Shown: positions 10,404 through 19,122 of the stretch, one piece after another
How positions within the stretch are numbered: position 1 is the first letter of the stretch
How the letters are laid out: the number at the start of each line of letters is the position of its first letter
Origin: Reclinomonas americana ATCC 50394
Taxonomy: Eukaryota; Jakobida; Jakobea; Jakobida
Reading direction: 5' to 3'
NCBI GenBank assembly: GCA_048213135.1
Contig: PS015107.1
Span: 39,165-60,233 of the forward strand
DNA length: 21,069 nucleotides
Notes under the pieces: model-generated
The model's database searches: none
What the model was told of the DNA's origin: nothing
The model's input: the letters and a program-made list of their open reading frames with translations, nothing else
Translations under genes and position numbers: made by a program

Positions 10404-13400
10404 TTATGGTTTCCTCCGATCGAGTTTGCGCAGGAAGATGGGCAGTTGCACGCTGTCGACGTCGCCTGTGTCGGTGGAGGTGTTTAGGCAGCCGAGTTCC
10501 AGCAGTTTGTCGCGAGCGACGCGTTGACCGCCGGCACGAAGCTTCTCTTGCACCTGGCGAAGGTGGTGAGCAACCTGTGCGAAGAGCAACGTGTGCGTGG
10601 GGTCTTCACACGTACTCGTGACATGAGTGTGCGGAAGTGGAAGCCGCCTTCGGTGGGTGGAGCGGGGGCGAATATAGCGGCGGAAGCGGAGGGAGAGAAG
10701 GGGGCGGGCGAGGAGGCCGAGGAGGCGGAGGAGGGCGGACGCGGATCGGCGCTGCCGACACCGCCGAGTTCCATGTGCAGGAACTCGTCCGAGAGGGTGA
10801 CACTGCCGTGAAGTCAGTCGTTGTGCAGTCCGAGCCAGCACCACCTGTCTCACCTGTGCAGACATCTCCTCCACTCGTACAGGCGCCGTGAAATGGATTC
10901 GCGCAGACTGGCCAGCCGCTCTGCACCTGCTGTGCCCTGCAGCAGCTGTTCACAGGCGCGGGCCTCCAGCTCCAGCTGCCGCGAGGCCTCGGCCACCACC
11001 TCTCGTGCTTCGGGAACCAACTCAGCTGAGGTGACGGCATCCCACTCGGCCAGTGTGCGACTCAGCACGCGGTACCAGTCGAGAACACGCGTCTGCGTAC
11101 ATCGCAAAGGTTGAGTGACAGGGAGAGCAGAGGGAGAGGAGGAAGAGGAGGCAAAGAGAAAGAGCTGTCTGTATCGTTGAGCATTCACACTCTTTTTCTC
11201 TCTCGCGCGCTCTCTCCCTCTTGCTCTCGCGCGCTCTCTCTCCCTCTCTCAGCCGCGCTCATCGTGCATAATACACACACACACTCTCACACACACTCTA
11301 ACACATACGCACACACATACACAGTGCACAAAAGCACACACAAGCGCACACAAGCACACACAAGCACACGCAGAGGCGAGGCATGCACACACCGGAAAAT
11401 CGTCTGGCACATCGCGAGTCACCACACGCGCCGAGTGTGGTGAGTGGCCCTCGCCGCCTGCTCGAGTGTTTGAGGATGAAGCAAGAAAACAACAAGTGCT
11501 GTGACGGAAAACGCACCAGAAAGCAGTGTGCCACTCAAAGTCTGTGATCCACCCGAACCGCTTCCACGCCGTGCCGGAGAGGTTGAGCGGTTGCGACTGC
11601 GACCGGGTGAGCGACTGTCGTCGCCGCGCGCGCGTGTACTGCGCGAGCGGATCTTGTTGGCGTAAATGTCGGGGACGCCCTTGTGTTGCTGCGGAGAGAT
11701 GAAGAGAAGGGTGAGGTCAAGGAAGGAGAAGGAGGAGGAGGAGGACGAAAGAAGAAGGAGGGAAGGGAGGGAGGAAGGAAGGAAGGAACAAAGGAGGAGA
11801 ATAGGAAGGAAGGAAGGAAGGAAGGAAGGAAGGAAGGAAGGAAGGAAGGAAGGAAGGAAGGAAGGAAGAAAGAAAAGAGGAGGAGGAGGAGGAGGAGAGG
11901 AAAGAGGGAACAGCAGGAGGAGGAGAGAGAAGGACCAGAGGAACACAGCAGGTAGAAGAGAAGGAGGAGAAAGAGGGATGCTGAGAAGAACGAAGAAGAA
12001 GAAGTAGAAGGAGGAGGAGGAGGAGAAGAAAGAAGAAAAAGAAGTTGAAGAGGAACAATGGCAGGCGGAAGAGAAGGAGAGAAGAAAGAAGTCAAGAAAA
12101 AGTCCAAGTACAAAAGCAAGACTAGAAGGAGAACCAGAGGAAGAAGAAGAAGTTGAAGTGGAACACAGCAGGTGGAAGAGAAGGAGGGGGAAAAGAGGGA
12201 TGCTGAAAAGCGGAAGGAGAAAGTGAGGAAAGGAGCAGACGGAGGAAAAGAGGGGGATTGAGAAGAAGAAAGAAGACGAAGAAAGAGAAGCGTAGGAAAG
12301 AAGGAGGAGAACAAGGAGATCAAGAATAGGGAAGCGGCACGCAACCTGGAACATGTGATTCAAAATTTGCTCGACGAGAAAATCAATCATCTCCGCCACC
12401 TGGTCGGCGCCGGTCTTGGCCGACAAAAAGTGCCAGCAAATGTAGCCGCACTTCTGAATGTACGTGTCCATGTCCTTGGGTCGCACCGACGGCTTGCCCT
12501 TGTCGAACTTGTTGCCGACGAGCACAATCGGCACAATGTCGCTGCTGTGCGTCAACTTGTGCGCAATGACGGCGCGCCACTCGTCCACCGCGCGCACCGT
12601 CGACACGTCGGTGACGTCAAACACCATTAGCACGCCGTGCATGTCCTCCAGGTACTTTTCCAGGTGTCGGCCGTGTAACTTCGTATATAGGGGAAGGGAG
12701 GTGAGTGCGGGAGTGGTTGGTAGAGAGTGGGGAGAGGGAGAGAGACCTCGGGGTATGGAATGTCCCAGAACTGGACGCGGAAGGGCATGTTGAAGCGGGT
12801 GGTTTTGGCTGGGGGTACGCGCGCGTGCTCCACGTCGATGCCTGAGGGGGTGGGAGGAAAAGAGGAAGGGATGAGGAAGTAAAGCGAGGAAGGAAAGAAG
12901 GCACACAGCATCAAAATCTCAAGAGGGAAGATGAAGCAGCGACAATACATCTCGTCGCACGGAGTATGAAAGGGGGGACAACGCAAGGAAAGAGAGAGGA
13001 TATGCAGGAGAAGACGACAGTAAGCAAAGGACATGAGACATGTGTTTAACGCGAATGACGCACAAGAGCGACGAAAAAAGAGCAGAAGAATGAAACGGGT
13101 GAGAGAGAAGAGGGCAGACCATGAGAAGAGACTCTCAGTTGCAGAGAATGGAGCATGAAGAGAGGGCGAAGGAAAAGCACAACTCACAAAACAGAAGGGA
13201 CGGAGGAAGCACTGTTCCAGTGAATCGTTGATGAGGCCACACCTTCAAAATGAAGCGAGCAAGCCAAAGAGAAGAAAACACTGCGATTGCAGTGATGTGG
13301 AGCACGAGAGAGGGCGAAGGGATAAGAAACACCCCATGGAGATAGGCGCGAGAAGGAGGCAAGCAGCAGAAGAGATGCGACACTTTTCGATCGAAGGTGG

Positions 13401-14448
13401 AAAGAGAGTGCCAGGCGTGAGAAGGACAAGGAGCAAGGCGCAGAAGAGAAAACTTCTCTGAACGAGAAGCTGCCAGCCAATGAGAATGCCACAACTGAAG
13501 AGAGACAAGGAGCAAGGCACCAAAGCGATACAACACTTGGTTGAAGAAGGGAGGAACGAGAAACCGCCAGACAAAGAGAATGCCGCACGTGAGGAGAGTC
13601 AAGGGCAAGAAACGGAAGGGCCACAGCTCGCCGAAAGGAGACAGACAAAGAGAATACAAGGTGAGAGAGACAAGGAGCAGGAAGCAGTGGAGATGACGAG
13701 AAGCCGCCAGACAAGAGAATGCCGCAGGCGAGGAGGTCGAGGACAAGACTTAAAAGGGCACTGTTGCACGGAGAGTCATGCCAACCCTCAAACTGAGAGA
13801 AGAGACCGAGGAGACGCTCCCCATCCCTCCCCTCCAGCAAACACCCTTCTCCCACCCTTCCTCCCTCCTCCTCCTTACCAATCGTCGGCGTGTACTTTGA
13901 CGAGAAGCTATGCTCCGTGTACTGCCTCACAATCGAGGTCTTCCCGGTCGCCGGCGCCCCCACCACTAAAATCTTCAACACAAACTCCGACACCGGCATG
14001 AGCTCGCCCGGCGCCAACTGCATCTGCGCCTGCCCCGCCGACGTTGTCAACGAGGCCGCTGCGGCCGAGGCCGTGTTCGCCCCCGCCAAGTTGCTGCTGC
14101 TGTGACTGTGACTGTGACTGGCCAGAGAGGAGGAGGAGATGCCGCTCACGGGTGCTGCACTGGCTGCGGTGGTTGCGGAGGAGGCGGAGGAGGATGACGA
14201 TTGCGCGGTCGTGGAATTCGCGGTCGTCGATGAGTTGCCATCTGCTGTGCGCAAATCGTGTGAGAGAACTGTGCGTGCGCGTGCGTGCGTGTGTCACCAC
14301 AAGAGCGCGTGTGTGTGTGTGTGTGACCACACTTTGGTCGTCTCATTTTTTTGCTCTCTCTTTCTTTTCTCGCGCGACGGCGCTGCTCACCTCCACCGCC
14401 TTTTCTAAACGCGCGTGTGAGCTTGTTATAGAGACCGGCCAGCGACAT
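10404..14448 (-). CDS. Rab-like small GTPase fused to RS-rich linker and helical C-terminal region, 9 exons, 561 aa
   Basis: A Ras-superfamily GTPase, closest in look to Rabs, probably acting on membranes or trafficking. Exons: 14448-14391, 14244-13879, 12841-12747, 12678-12346, 11688-11517, 11457-11393, 11092-10854, 10802-10616, 10574-10404; all phases agree (561 codons plus TAA). An N-terminal LAGLYNKLTRAFRK could be an amphipathic helix, followed by a Ser/Ala/Thr/His-rich linker (20-99). G1 is GAPATGKTS (115-123), the switch I threonine lies in PTIG (139-142), G4 is NKFD (229-232), G5 is SAK (259-261). G3 reads WDIPYPE (167-173) instead of WDTAGQE. After 284 comes an Arg/Ser-rich segment (SRSPGRSRNRSTSPARR), then a helical region from about 364 (TRVLDWYRVLSRTLAEW). 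It ends in RRKP, with no C-terminal Cys for prenylation. Joining the GTPase to the C-terminal half rests on the introns at 11458-11516 and 11093-11392; otherwise it would end at 11419. Confidence 0.8.
11093..11392 (-). repeat. CT- and CA-rich intron 6 of the GTPase gene
   Basis: A 300-nt intron with purine runs, CT-rich runs (about 11193-11250) and a CA-rich stretch (about 11270-11370) on the plus strand. No coding exon or RNA gene is visible. It links the small RS-linker exon to the helical C-terminal exons. Confidence 0.65.
11689..12345 (-). repeat. Purine-repeat intron 4 of the GTPase gene with (GGAA)n array
   Basis: This 657-nt intron is nearly all purine on the plus strand. It includes a GGAA array (about 11804-11868) and imperfect GGA/GAA repeats. 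There is also a degenerate duplicated segment: a stretch like AACACAGCAGGTAGAAGAGAAGG at 11942 recurs near 12161. The 269- to 495-residue frames crossing it are repeat artefacts. Confidence 0.85.
12842..13878 (-). repeat. Large GTPase intron with degenerate minisatellite
   Basis: The largest intron recognised here (1037 nt) separates switch I from G3. Unlike the simple-repeat introns, it carries diverged copies of a longer unit. The plus-strand core GCCAGacaaaGAGAATGCC occurs at about 13472, 13566 and 13706, each followed by a GAGGAGAG/GACAAGG-like stretch. Related GACAAGGAGCAAGG pieces lie near 13427, 13504 and 13671. No stop occurs on the minus strand for several hundred bases, but the translation has no recognisable domain. 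Confidence 0.6.
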
Positions 14449-14533
14449 GATAGAGAGGCCGAGTTGAAGCCAAAGGTGCAAGTCGGTCCATTGCCGCTCT
14501 GATCACTTTGCATCAATTCGACCCATCGCTCTC
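14449..14533. promoter_or_regulatory. 85-bp divergent promoter between GTPase and lysozyme 1
   Basis: The start codons of two oppositely oriented genes are only 85 bp apart. The lysozyme-proximal 51 bp (14483-14533) is repeated almost unchanged in front of the second lysozyme (16391-16441). It includes TCGGTCCATTGCC, then CAATTCGACCCATCG directly before TCTC-ATG. Being retained in both copies, it probably holds the lysozyme core promoter or initiator and 5' UTR. There is no TATA box. Confidence 0.6.
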
Positions 14534-16322
14534 ATGCGCGCTCTTGTTGTGTTTGCGCTCCTTGTCGTGGCGCTGCTGGCGAGCAATGCCGCGGCGCAGT
14601 GCGGATCGTGCCCGACGACGTCGGTGGCCACAGATGCGGCCACTGCATGCAGCTATGATTTCAACACGCTGATCACGAACTTGGCGCAGGAGAATGAGGG
14701 TGCGTGAGTGATAAGCGAAGAGGGGGAGGAAGAAGAGCAGTGCTGTGTGTGCGTGTGTGAGTGGGAGGAAGAAGGAGTGAGTGACAGGAGAGAAAAGAGG
14801 GGTGCGAGAAGAGAGCATCTTGTCTTGTGCATTGTGCCGTGCTCTGCGTCGCTTGTGTTCTTGCGTGCCTGTGATCAAGGAGTGCTCTTCTGTTCATTTC
14901 TCTGTATCCGGTGTGCGAGAAGCACTTTCCTCTTGATTTTTCTCTTTGTTGACGTTCTTCGTCTCCTCTGCGCACAGGCTGCACTCTGGGTGTGTACACT
15001 GACACCACTGGCCACGCGACGATTGGATACGGATTCAACGTTGCGACTCTTGTCAAGCACTACTTCCCTGCCATCCTCTCACACATTGGTACCGATACCA
15101 CAAACCACACAGCTTGTGCAATCTGGGGCGGACAGCATTCTCTCGCAGGCCGGCATCACCAATGTGTCTGTCAATGATCTTATCAATGGAGCTTGCCTGT
15201 CTCCCTCGCAGGCCACTGCCATTCTCTGTTGCGATTTCTTTCTCTCGCAGCTAACATTTACACTTGACCTTACCTTTTCTGTCGCCAGCCGTCGAGCTTG
15301 GCCAGGCCATTTCGTGCGCGCAGGGACTCGCCACCAGCTGGAGCTCTCTCCCCGTCACCGCCCAGGCTGTCATGACTGATATGGTGCGTCATGTCGGTCA
15401 CACGCATTCACCTCGTCAAGAGACTCATTGTTTTCTTGCCACAGTCGTTCAACCTCGGCTGCGGTGCGCCCTCATTTGCCACACACACACGCACACATAC
15501 TTGCACACACACACATACATACACACACACATACGCTTCCGTCTCTCTCTTCCTTCCCTCTCCTGCCTCTCACATTCCCCCTCTCCACAGGCGGCTTCTC
15601 GAGCTTCACCAACACTCTGGCCAACATCAACTCTGGCAACTGGTCTGGCGCCGTTGCGGGCATGATGAACAGCCTGTGGTGCTCGCAGGTGGGCACTCGC
15701 TGCACTCGCGATGCGGCGCTCATGGCCGACTCGGCGTCTTGCGGTGGCGGCGGCAGCGGTTCCAGCGGCTCGACGGGCTCTGGCTCCGGCAATTGTGACC
15801 CGAACTGCGCCAGCTTCTCCGGCTCCTCCGGCTGCGGCTGCAGCGCCTGCTCCGCCGGCTACTACGTCGACCAGGATGGTGTGACGTGCGACCAGTGCAC
15901 CACCGACCCGAACTGCGCGCAGGTCGGCCAGCTGTGCTCAGGCAACGGTGACACGGAGAACCAGTGCAGCTCGTGCGCCAGCGGCTACTCTGTCGATCAG
16001 GACGGTGTCACCTGCGACAGCGAGAGCTACGAGCAGGGTATGTTGTCGCGCAATCCACCCTATTGTGTCCGCTGCGGGCGTTTCTCACCGTAAACCTCCG
16101 CTTGCAGTTCCGGGCAGCAACAACAACAACAACAACTCTGGCAACTCTCGCACGCTGACGATTGTGCTGTCGACCGTCTTCTCGGTGGTCGGTGCTGCCG
16201 CAATCGCCATCTTGATCGTGCTGGTCATTCGCCACCGTCGCCGTCGTGCGCAGTCGCCGACGGAGATGGAGCTGCCGTCTCACGACAGCAGTGTCACCTA
16301 TGCGCGCATGTCGCAAGCGTGA
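14534..16322 (+). CDS. Membrane-anchored GH24 (T4-type) lysozyme with Cys-rich module, copy 1, 372 aa
   Basis: GH24 lysozymes cut the beta-1,4 MurNAc-GlcNAc bond of peptidoglycan. Exons: 14534-14699, 14978-15039, 15113-15227, 15289-15383, 15445-15463, 15591-16037, 16108-16322; they join to 372 codons plus TGA. Residues 1-21 are a signal peptide (VVFALLVVALLASNAAA). Catalytic residues align with T4 lysozyme: E55 in ENEG, D64 in YTDTTG and T70 in ATIGYGF, with the same 9 and 6 spacing as T4 E11, D20, T26. The domain continues with VMTDM-SFNLGCGGF and ends near residue 190. A Gly/Ser linker leads to a Cys-rich module (CDPNC, CGCSAC, GYYVDQDGVTC, CTTDPNC), then an Asn-rich stalk, one membrane helix (about 319-342), RHRRRR and a short tail with YARM at 366-369. 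The likely site is the phagosome/endolysosome or cell surface (inferred). Exon 5 has only 19 nt. Confidence 0.92.
15481..15534 (+). repeat. CA-rich microsatellite in lysozyme 1 intron 5
   Basis: A (CA)n-like run with interspersed GCAC and ATAC units fills much of intron 5 (15464-15590). It precedes a CT-rich acceptor tract. The corresponding intron of copy 2 (17539-17726) is also CA-rich but longer and different in detail. Confidence 0.8.
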
Positions 16323-16390
16323 GAACATTCTTTTATGTTCCACACAACTTGAGCCGCTGCAACGCAGCCGATTGTACCCTTACGACTTGA

Positions 16391-16441
16391 TCGGTCCATT
16401 GCCCGTCTGAACACATCGCTTCAATTCGACCCATCGTTCTC
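16391..16441 (+). promoter_or_regulatory. 51-bp promoter/5' UTR block of lysozyme 2, duplicate of 14483-14533
   Basis: The block begins TCGGTCCATTGCC and ends CAATTCGACCCATCG-TTCTC just before the ATG. It has exactly the same length as the block before copy 1 and only scattered differences. Sequence further upstream (3' end of copy 1 and its 3' UTR) is unrelated to that before copy 1, so this marks the left edge of the duplicated unit. Confidence 0.65.
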
Positions 16442-18752
16442 ATGCGCGCTCTTGTTGTGTTTGCGCTCCTTGTCGTGGCGCTGCTGGCGAGCAATGCCGC
16501 GGCGCAGTGTGGATCGTGCCCGACGACGTCGGTGGCCACAGATGCGGCCACTGCATGCAGCTATGATTTCAACACACTGATCACGAACTTGGCGCAGGAG
16601 AATGAGGGTGCGTGAGTGATAAGCGAAGAGAGGGAGAGAAGAGCTGTGTGTGCGTGTGTGAGTGGGAGGAAGAAGGAGTGACGACACTTTGATGGGGGTT
16701 CAATTGGGTGAGAGAGTGGTTCAAAGTGTGTTTGTCTATCTTCTCTCTCGCGCGCTCTCTCTCTTCTCGTCTGTGCACGTGCGCGTGTGTGCATGTATGC
16801 GTGAGATGCGAGTGTGTGCGAGAAGAAGAGTGCGCATCTTGTCAGTCACACATAATTTTTTGTGCGCCTCTTCTGCTCATGTCACGCGCGCACACACACG
16901 CGCTCTCCTCTGCTTGCGCATGTGCGCCACTCTTGTGCGTGCGCGCTGCTCTCTCATCACGCATGATGCCCATGTCACATTTTTAGACTGAGCGCGAGAA
17001 GTTTTTTCTCATTGCGTTCTTCGTCTCCTCTGCGCACCAGGCTGCACCCTGGGTGTGTACACTGACACTACTGGTCATGCGACGATTGGATACGGATTCA
17101 ACGTTGCGACATGAATTTTTTTATTGTTCTCTCCAGCACAATCCATTTATTGACTGCTGGTGGATGATGATGATGATCGCAGCTCGTGCAATCCGGCGCC
17201 GATAGCATTCTCTCGCAGGCTGGCATCACCAATGTGTCTGTCAATGATCTTATCAATGGAGCTTGCCTGTCGCCCTCGCAGGCCACTGCCATTCTCTGTT
17301 GCGATTACTTTCTCTTGCAGCTAACATTTACACTTGATCTTACCTTTTCTGTTGCCAGCCGTCGAGCTTGGCCAGGCCATCTCGTGCGCGCAGGGACTCG
17401 CCACCAGCTGGAGCTCTCTCCCCGTCACCGCCCAGGCTGTCATGACTGATATGGTGCGTCATGTCGGTCACACGCATTCACTTGGTCAAGAGACTGACCG
17501 TTTTTCTCATTCCACGCAGTCCTTCAACCTCGGCTGCGGTGCGCCCTCACTTGCCACACACACATACACACCAAAAGAACCCACCCACACACGCAAACGC
17601 ACCACGCACACACACAAACACACCACACACAAAAGCACACCACACTTTCTCTCTCTCACACACACACTCACTCGCTTCCGTCTCCCTCTCACCACCCTTC
17701 CCTCTCCACACTCCCCCTCTCCACAGGCGGCTTCTCGAGCTTTACCAACACGCTGTCGAACATCAACTCTGGCAACTGGTCTGGCGCCGTGTCGGGCATG
17801 ATGAACAGCCTGTGGTGCTCGCAGGTCGGCAACCGCTGCACTCGTGACTCGGCTCTCATGGCCGATTCGGCGTACTGCGGTGGCGGTGGTGGCAGCGGCA
17901 GTAGCAGTGGCAGCGGCTCCGGCTCCAGCGGCTCGGGCTCTGGCTCGACCCAGTGCGACCCGAACTGCGCCACCTTCTCCAGCTCCACCGGCTGTGGCTG
18001 CAGCGCCTGCTCTGCTGGCTACTACGTCGACCAGGATGGCGTGACGTGCGACCAGTGCACCACCGACCCGAACTGCGCGCAGGTCGGTCAGCTGTGCTCG
18101 GGCAACGGCGACACGGAGAACCAGTGCAGCTCGTGCGCCAGCGGCTACTCGCTTGATTCGGATGGCGTCGACTGCGACTCGAGCAGCAGCGGCTCGACGG
18201 GCTCTGGCTCCGGCAACTGCGACCCGAACTGCGCCACCTTCACCGGCGCGACTGGCTGCGGCTGCAGCGCGTGCGCTGCCGGCTACTACGTCGACCAGGA
18301 TGGCGTGACGTGCGATCAGTGCACCACCGACCCGAACTGCACTCAGGTGGGCCAGCTGTGCTCCGGCAATGGTGACACCGAGAACCAGTGCAGCTCGTGC
18401 GCCAGCGGTTACACCGTCGACCAGGACGGCGTCGACTGCGACAGCGAGAGCTACGAGCAGGGTATGCCACTCACGAACTCACTTCTTCCTTGTCGCTGCT
18501 CTTGTGCTGTGCTCAACCTTCCCCTCCCCTGCAGTGCCGGGCAGCAGCAACAACAACAACAACTCTGGCAACTCGCGCACGCTGACGATTGTGCTGTCGA
18601 CGGTGTTCTCGGTGATTGGTGTTGCCGCCCTCGCCATCTTGGTGGTGCTGGTGATGCGCCAGCGTCGCCGCCGCGCTCAGGCGCCGGCGGACATGGAGCT
18701 GCCGACTCACGACAGCCGTGTCACCTATGCGCGCATGCAGGTGCAGGCTTGA
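16442..18752 (+). CDS. Membrane-anchored GH24 (T4-type) lysozyme, copy 2, two Cys-rich modules, 469 aa
   Basis: A tandem paralogue of 14534-16322 with the same seven-exon structure and phases: 16442-16607, 17041-17102, 17183-17297, 17359-17453, 17520-17538, 17727-18461, 18535-18752 (469 codons plus TGA). The signal peptide and the catalytic region (E55, D64, T70) have the same residues as copy 1. The lysozyme domain is almost unchanged. Exon 6 is 288 nt longer: the Gly/Ser linker is extended and the Cys-rich module is present twice (from 17954 and 18218). The membrane helix is followed by RQRRRRAQAPADMELP and a tail with YARM at 462-465. The intron 2 sequence differs completely from copy 1 although the flanking exons match. 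Gene ends lie 119 bp (copy 1 stop to this start) and 25 bp (this stop to an assembly gap) from neighbours. Distinct use of the two genes cannot be judged from sequence. Confidence 0.92.
17954..18448 (+). repeat. 264-bp in-frame tandem duplication of the Cys-rich module
   Basis: Two copies of an 88-codon unit start with TGCGACCCGAACTGCGCCAC at 17954 and 18218. Matching ends (GACTGCGAC) fall at 18170 and 18434, exactly 264 bp apart. Each unit encodes CDPNC, CGCSAC, GYYVDQDGVTCDQC, CTTDPNC, GQLCSGNGDTENQCSSC and a C-terminal DGVDCD, separated by Ser/Gly linkers. Copy 1 of the gene carries a single unit. Confidence 0.93.
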
Positions 18753-18777
18753 GCGGTATTTTTTCCCGTTCCTTTTG

Positions 18778-18803
18778 NNNNNNNNNNNNNNNNNNNNNNN
18801 NNN
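18778..18803. other. Assembly gap (26 N)
   Basis: Undetermined bases 25 bp after the stop codon of lysozyme 2. Sequence on the right belongs to another gene's 3' end, so the true missing length may be greater than the number of Ns. Confidence 1.
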
Positions 18804-18911
18804 CTGCTCACCAGGACCATAAGGCAGCTGAAGGCGCAAGATAAGAAGCAGGCCGAGGCCGAGATGCAGAAGCACCTGGACGAGGGCTCAACCATGGCCA
18901 CCCTCTACTGA
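18804..18911 (+). CDS. C-terminal end of an unidentified gene (5' part lost in gap)
   Basis: Directly after the gap a plus-strand frame reads RTIRQLKAQDKKQAEAEMQK and ends HLDEGSTMATLY, then TGA at 18909. A CACCAG before ACCATAAGG could be a splice acceptor, making this the last exon. The peptide is highly charged and helical. A possible poly(A) signal ATTAAA lies at 18918-18923. Too little remains to identify the protein. It is unlikely to be part of lysozyme 2, which already has its own complete tail and stop. Confidence 0.6.
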   Translation: MLTRTIRQLKAQDKKQAEAEMQKHLDEGSTMATLY

Positions 18912-19122
18912 AATTGTATTAAACCCCGCACCAATCACACATATATACAGTCGGGACGGCGCATCATTCATTGGGCATCCACGACGGAGAGGGACAGAGT
19001 GGGGAGGTTAAAACAAAAAGGGAGATGGCAACAACAGGAACACAATTTCTCTCCCCCTTTTCTTTCCTTGCAATACAACACAAAACTGGGCACACACCCG
19101 GTGGCCCACAGAACGCAAAAAA

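Noticed and set aside
11419-12906. A 495-residue minus-strand frame ending in a hydrophobic segment, giving a tail-anchored GTPase
   Set aside because: Most of it is TTCC/CTT repeat intron. The apparent membrane anchor (LLSGAFSVTALVVFLL) starts at a gtgcgt donor, and a good acceptor at 11458 continues the frame into further coding exons. I keep it only as a minor alternative.
13184-14254. A 356-residue frame continuing exon 2 of the GTPase
   Set aside because: It reads straight past a gtaagg donor after PTI into a repeat-rich intron. The next GTPase motif (G3) is found only after splicing to 12841.
15745-18461. Giardia-type variant surface proteins
   Set aside because: The Cys-rich modules and membrane tail are superficially similar, but CXXC density is low, the tail lacks the conserved CRGKA, and the N-terminus is a lysozyme domain.
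14534-18752. Prophage or integrated phage lysozyme
   Set aside because: The genes have six introns each, a eukaryotic signal peptide and a membrane anchor, and no phage neighbours. The domain may be of phage or bacterial origin, but these are nuclear genes.
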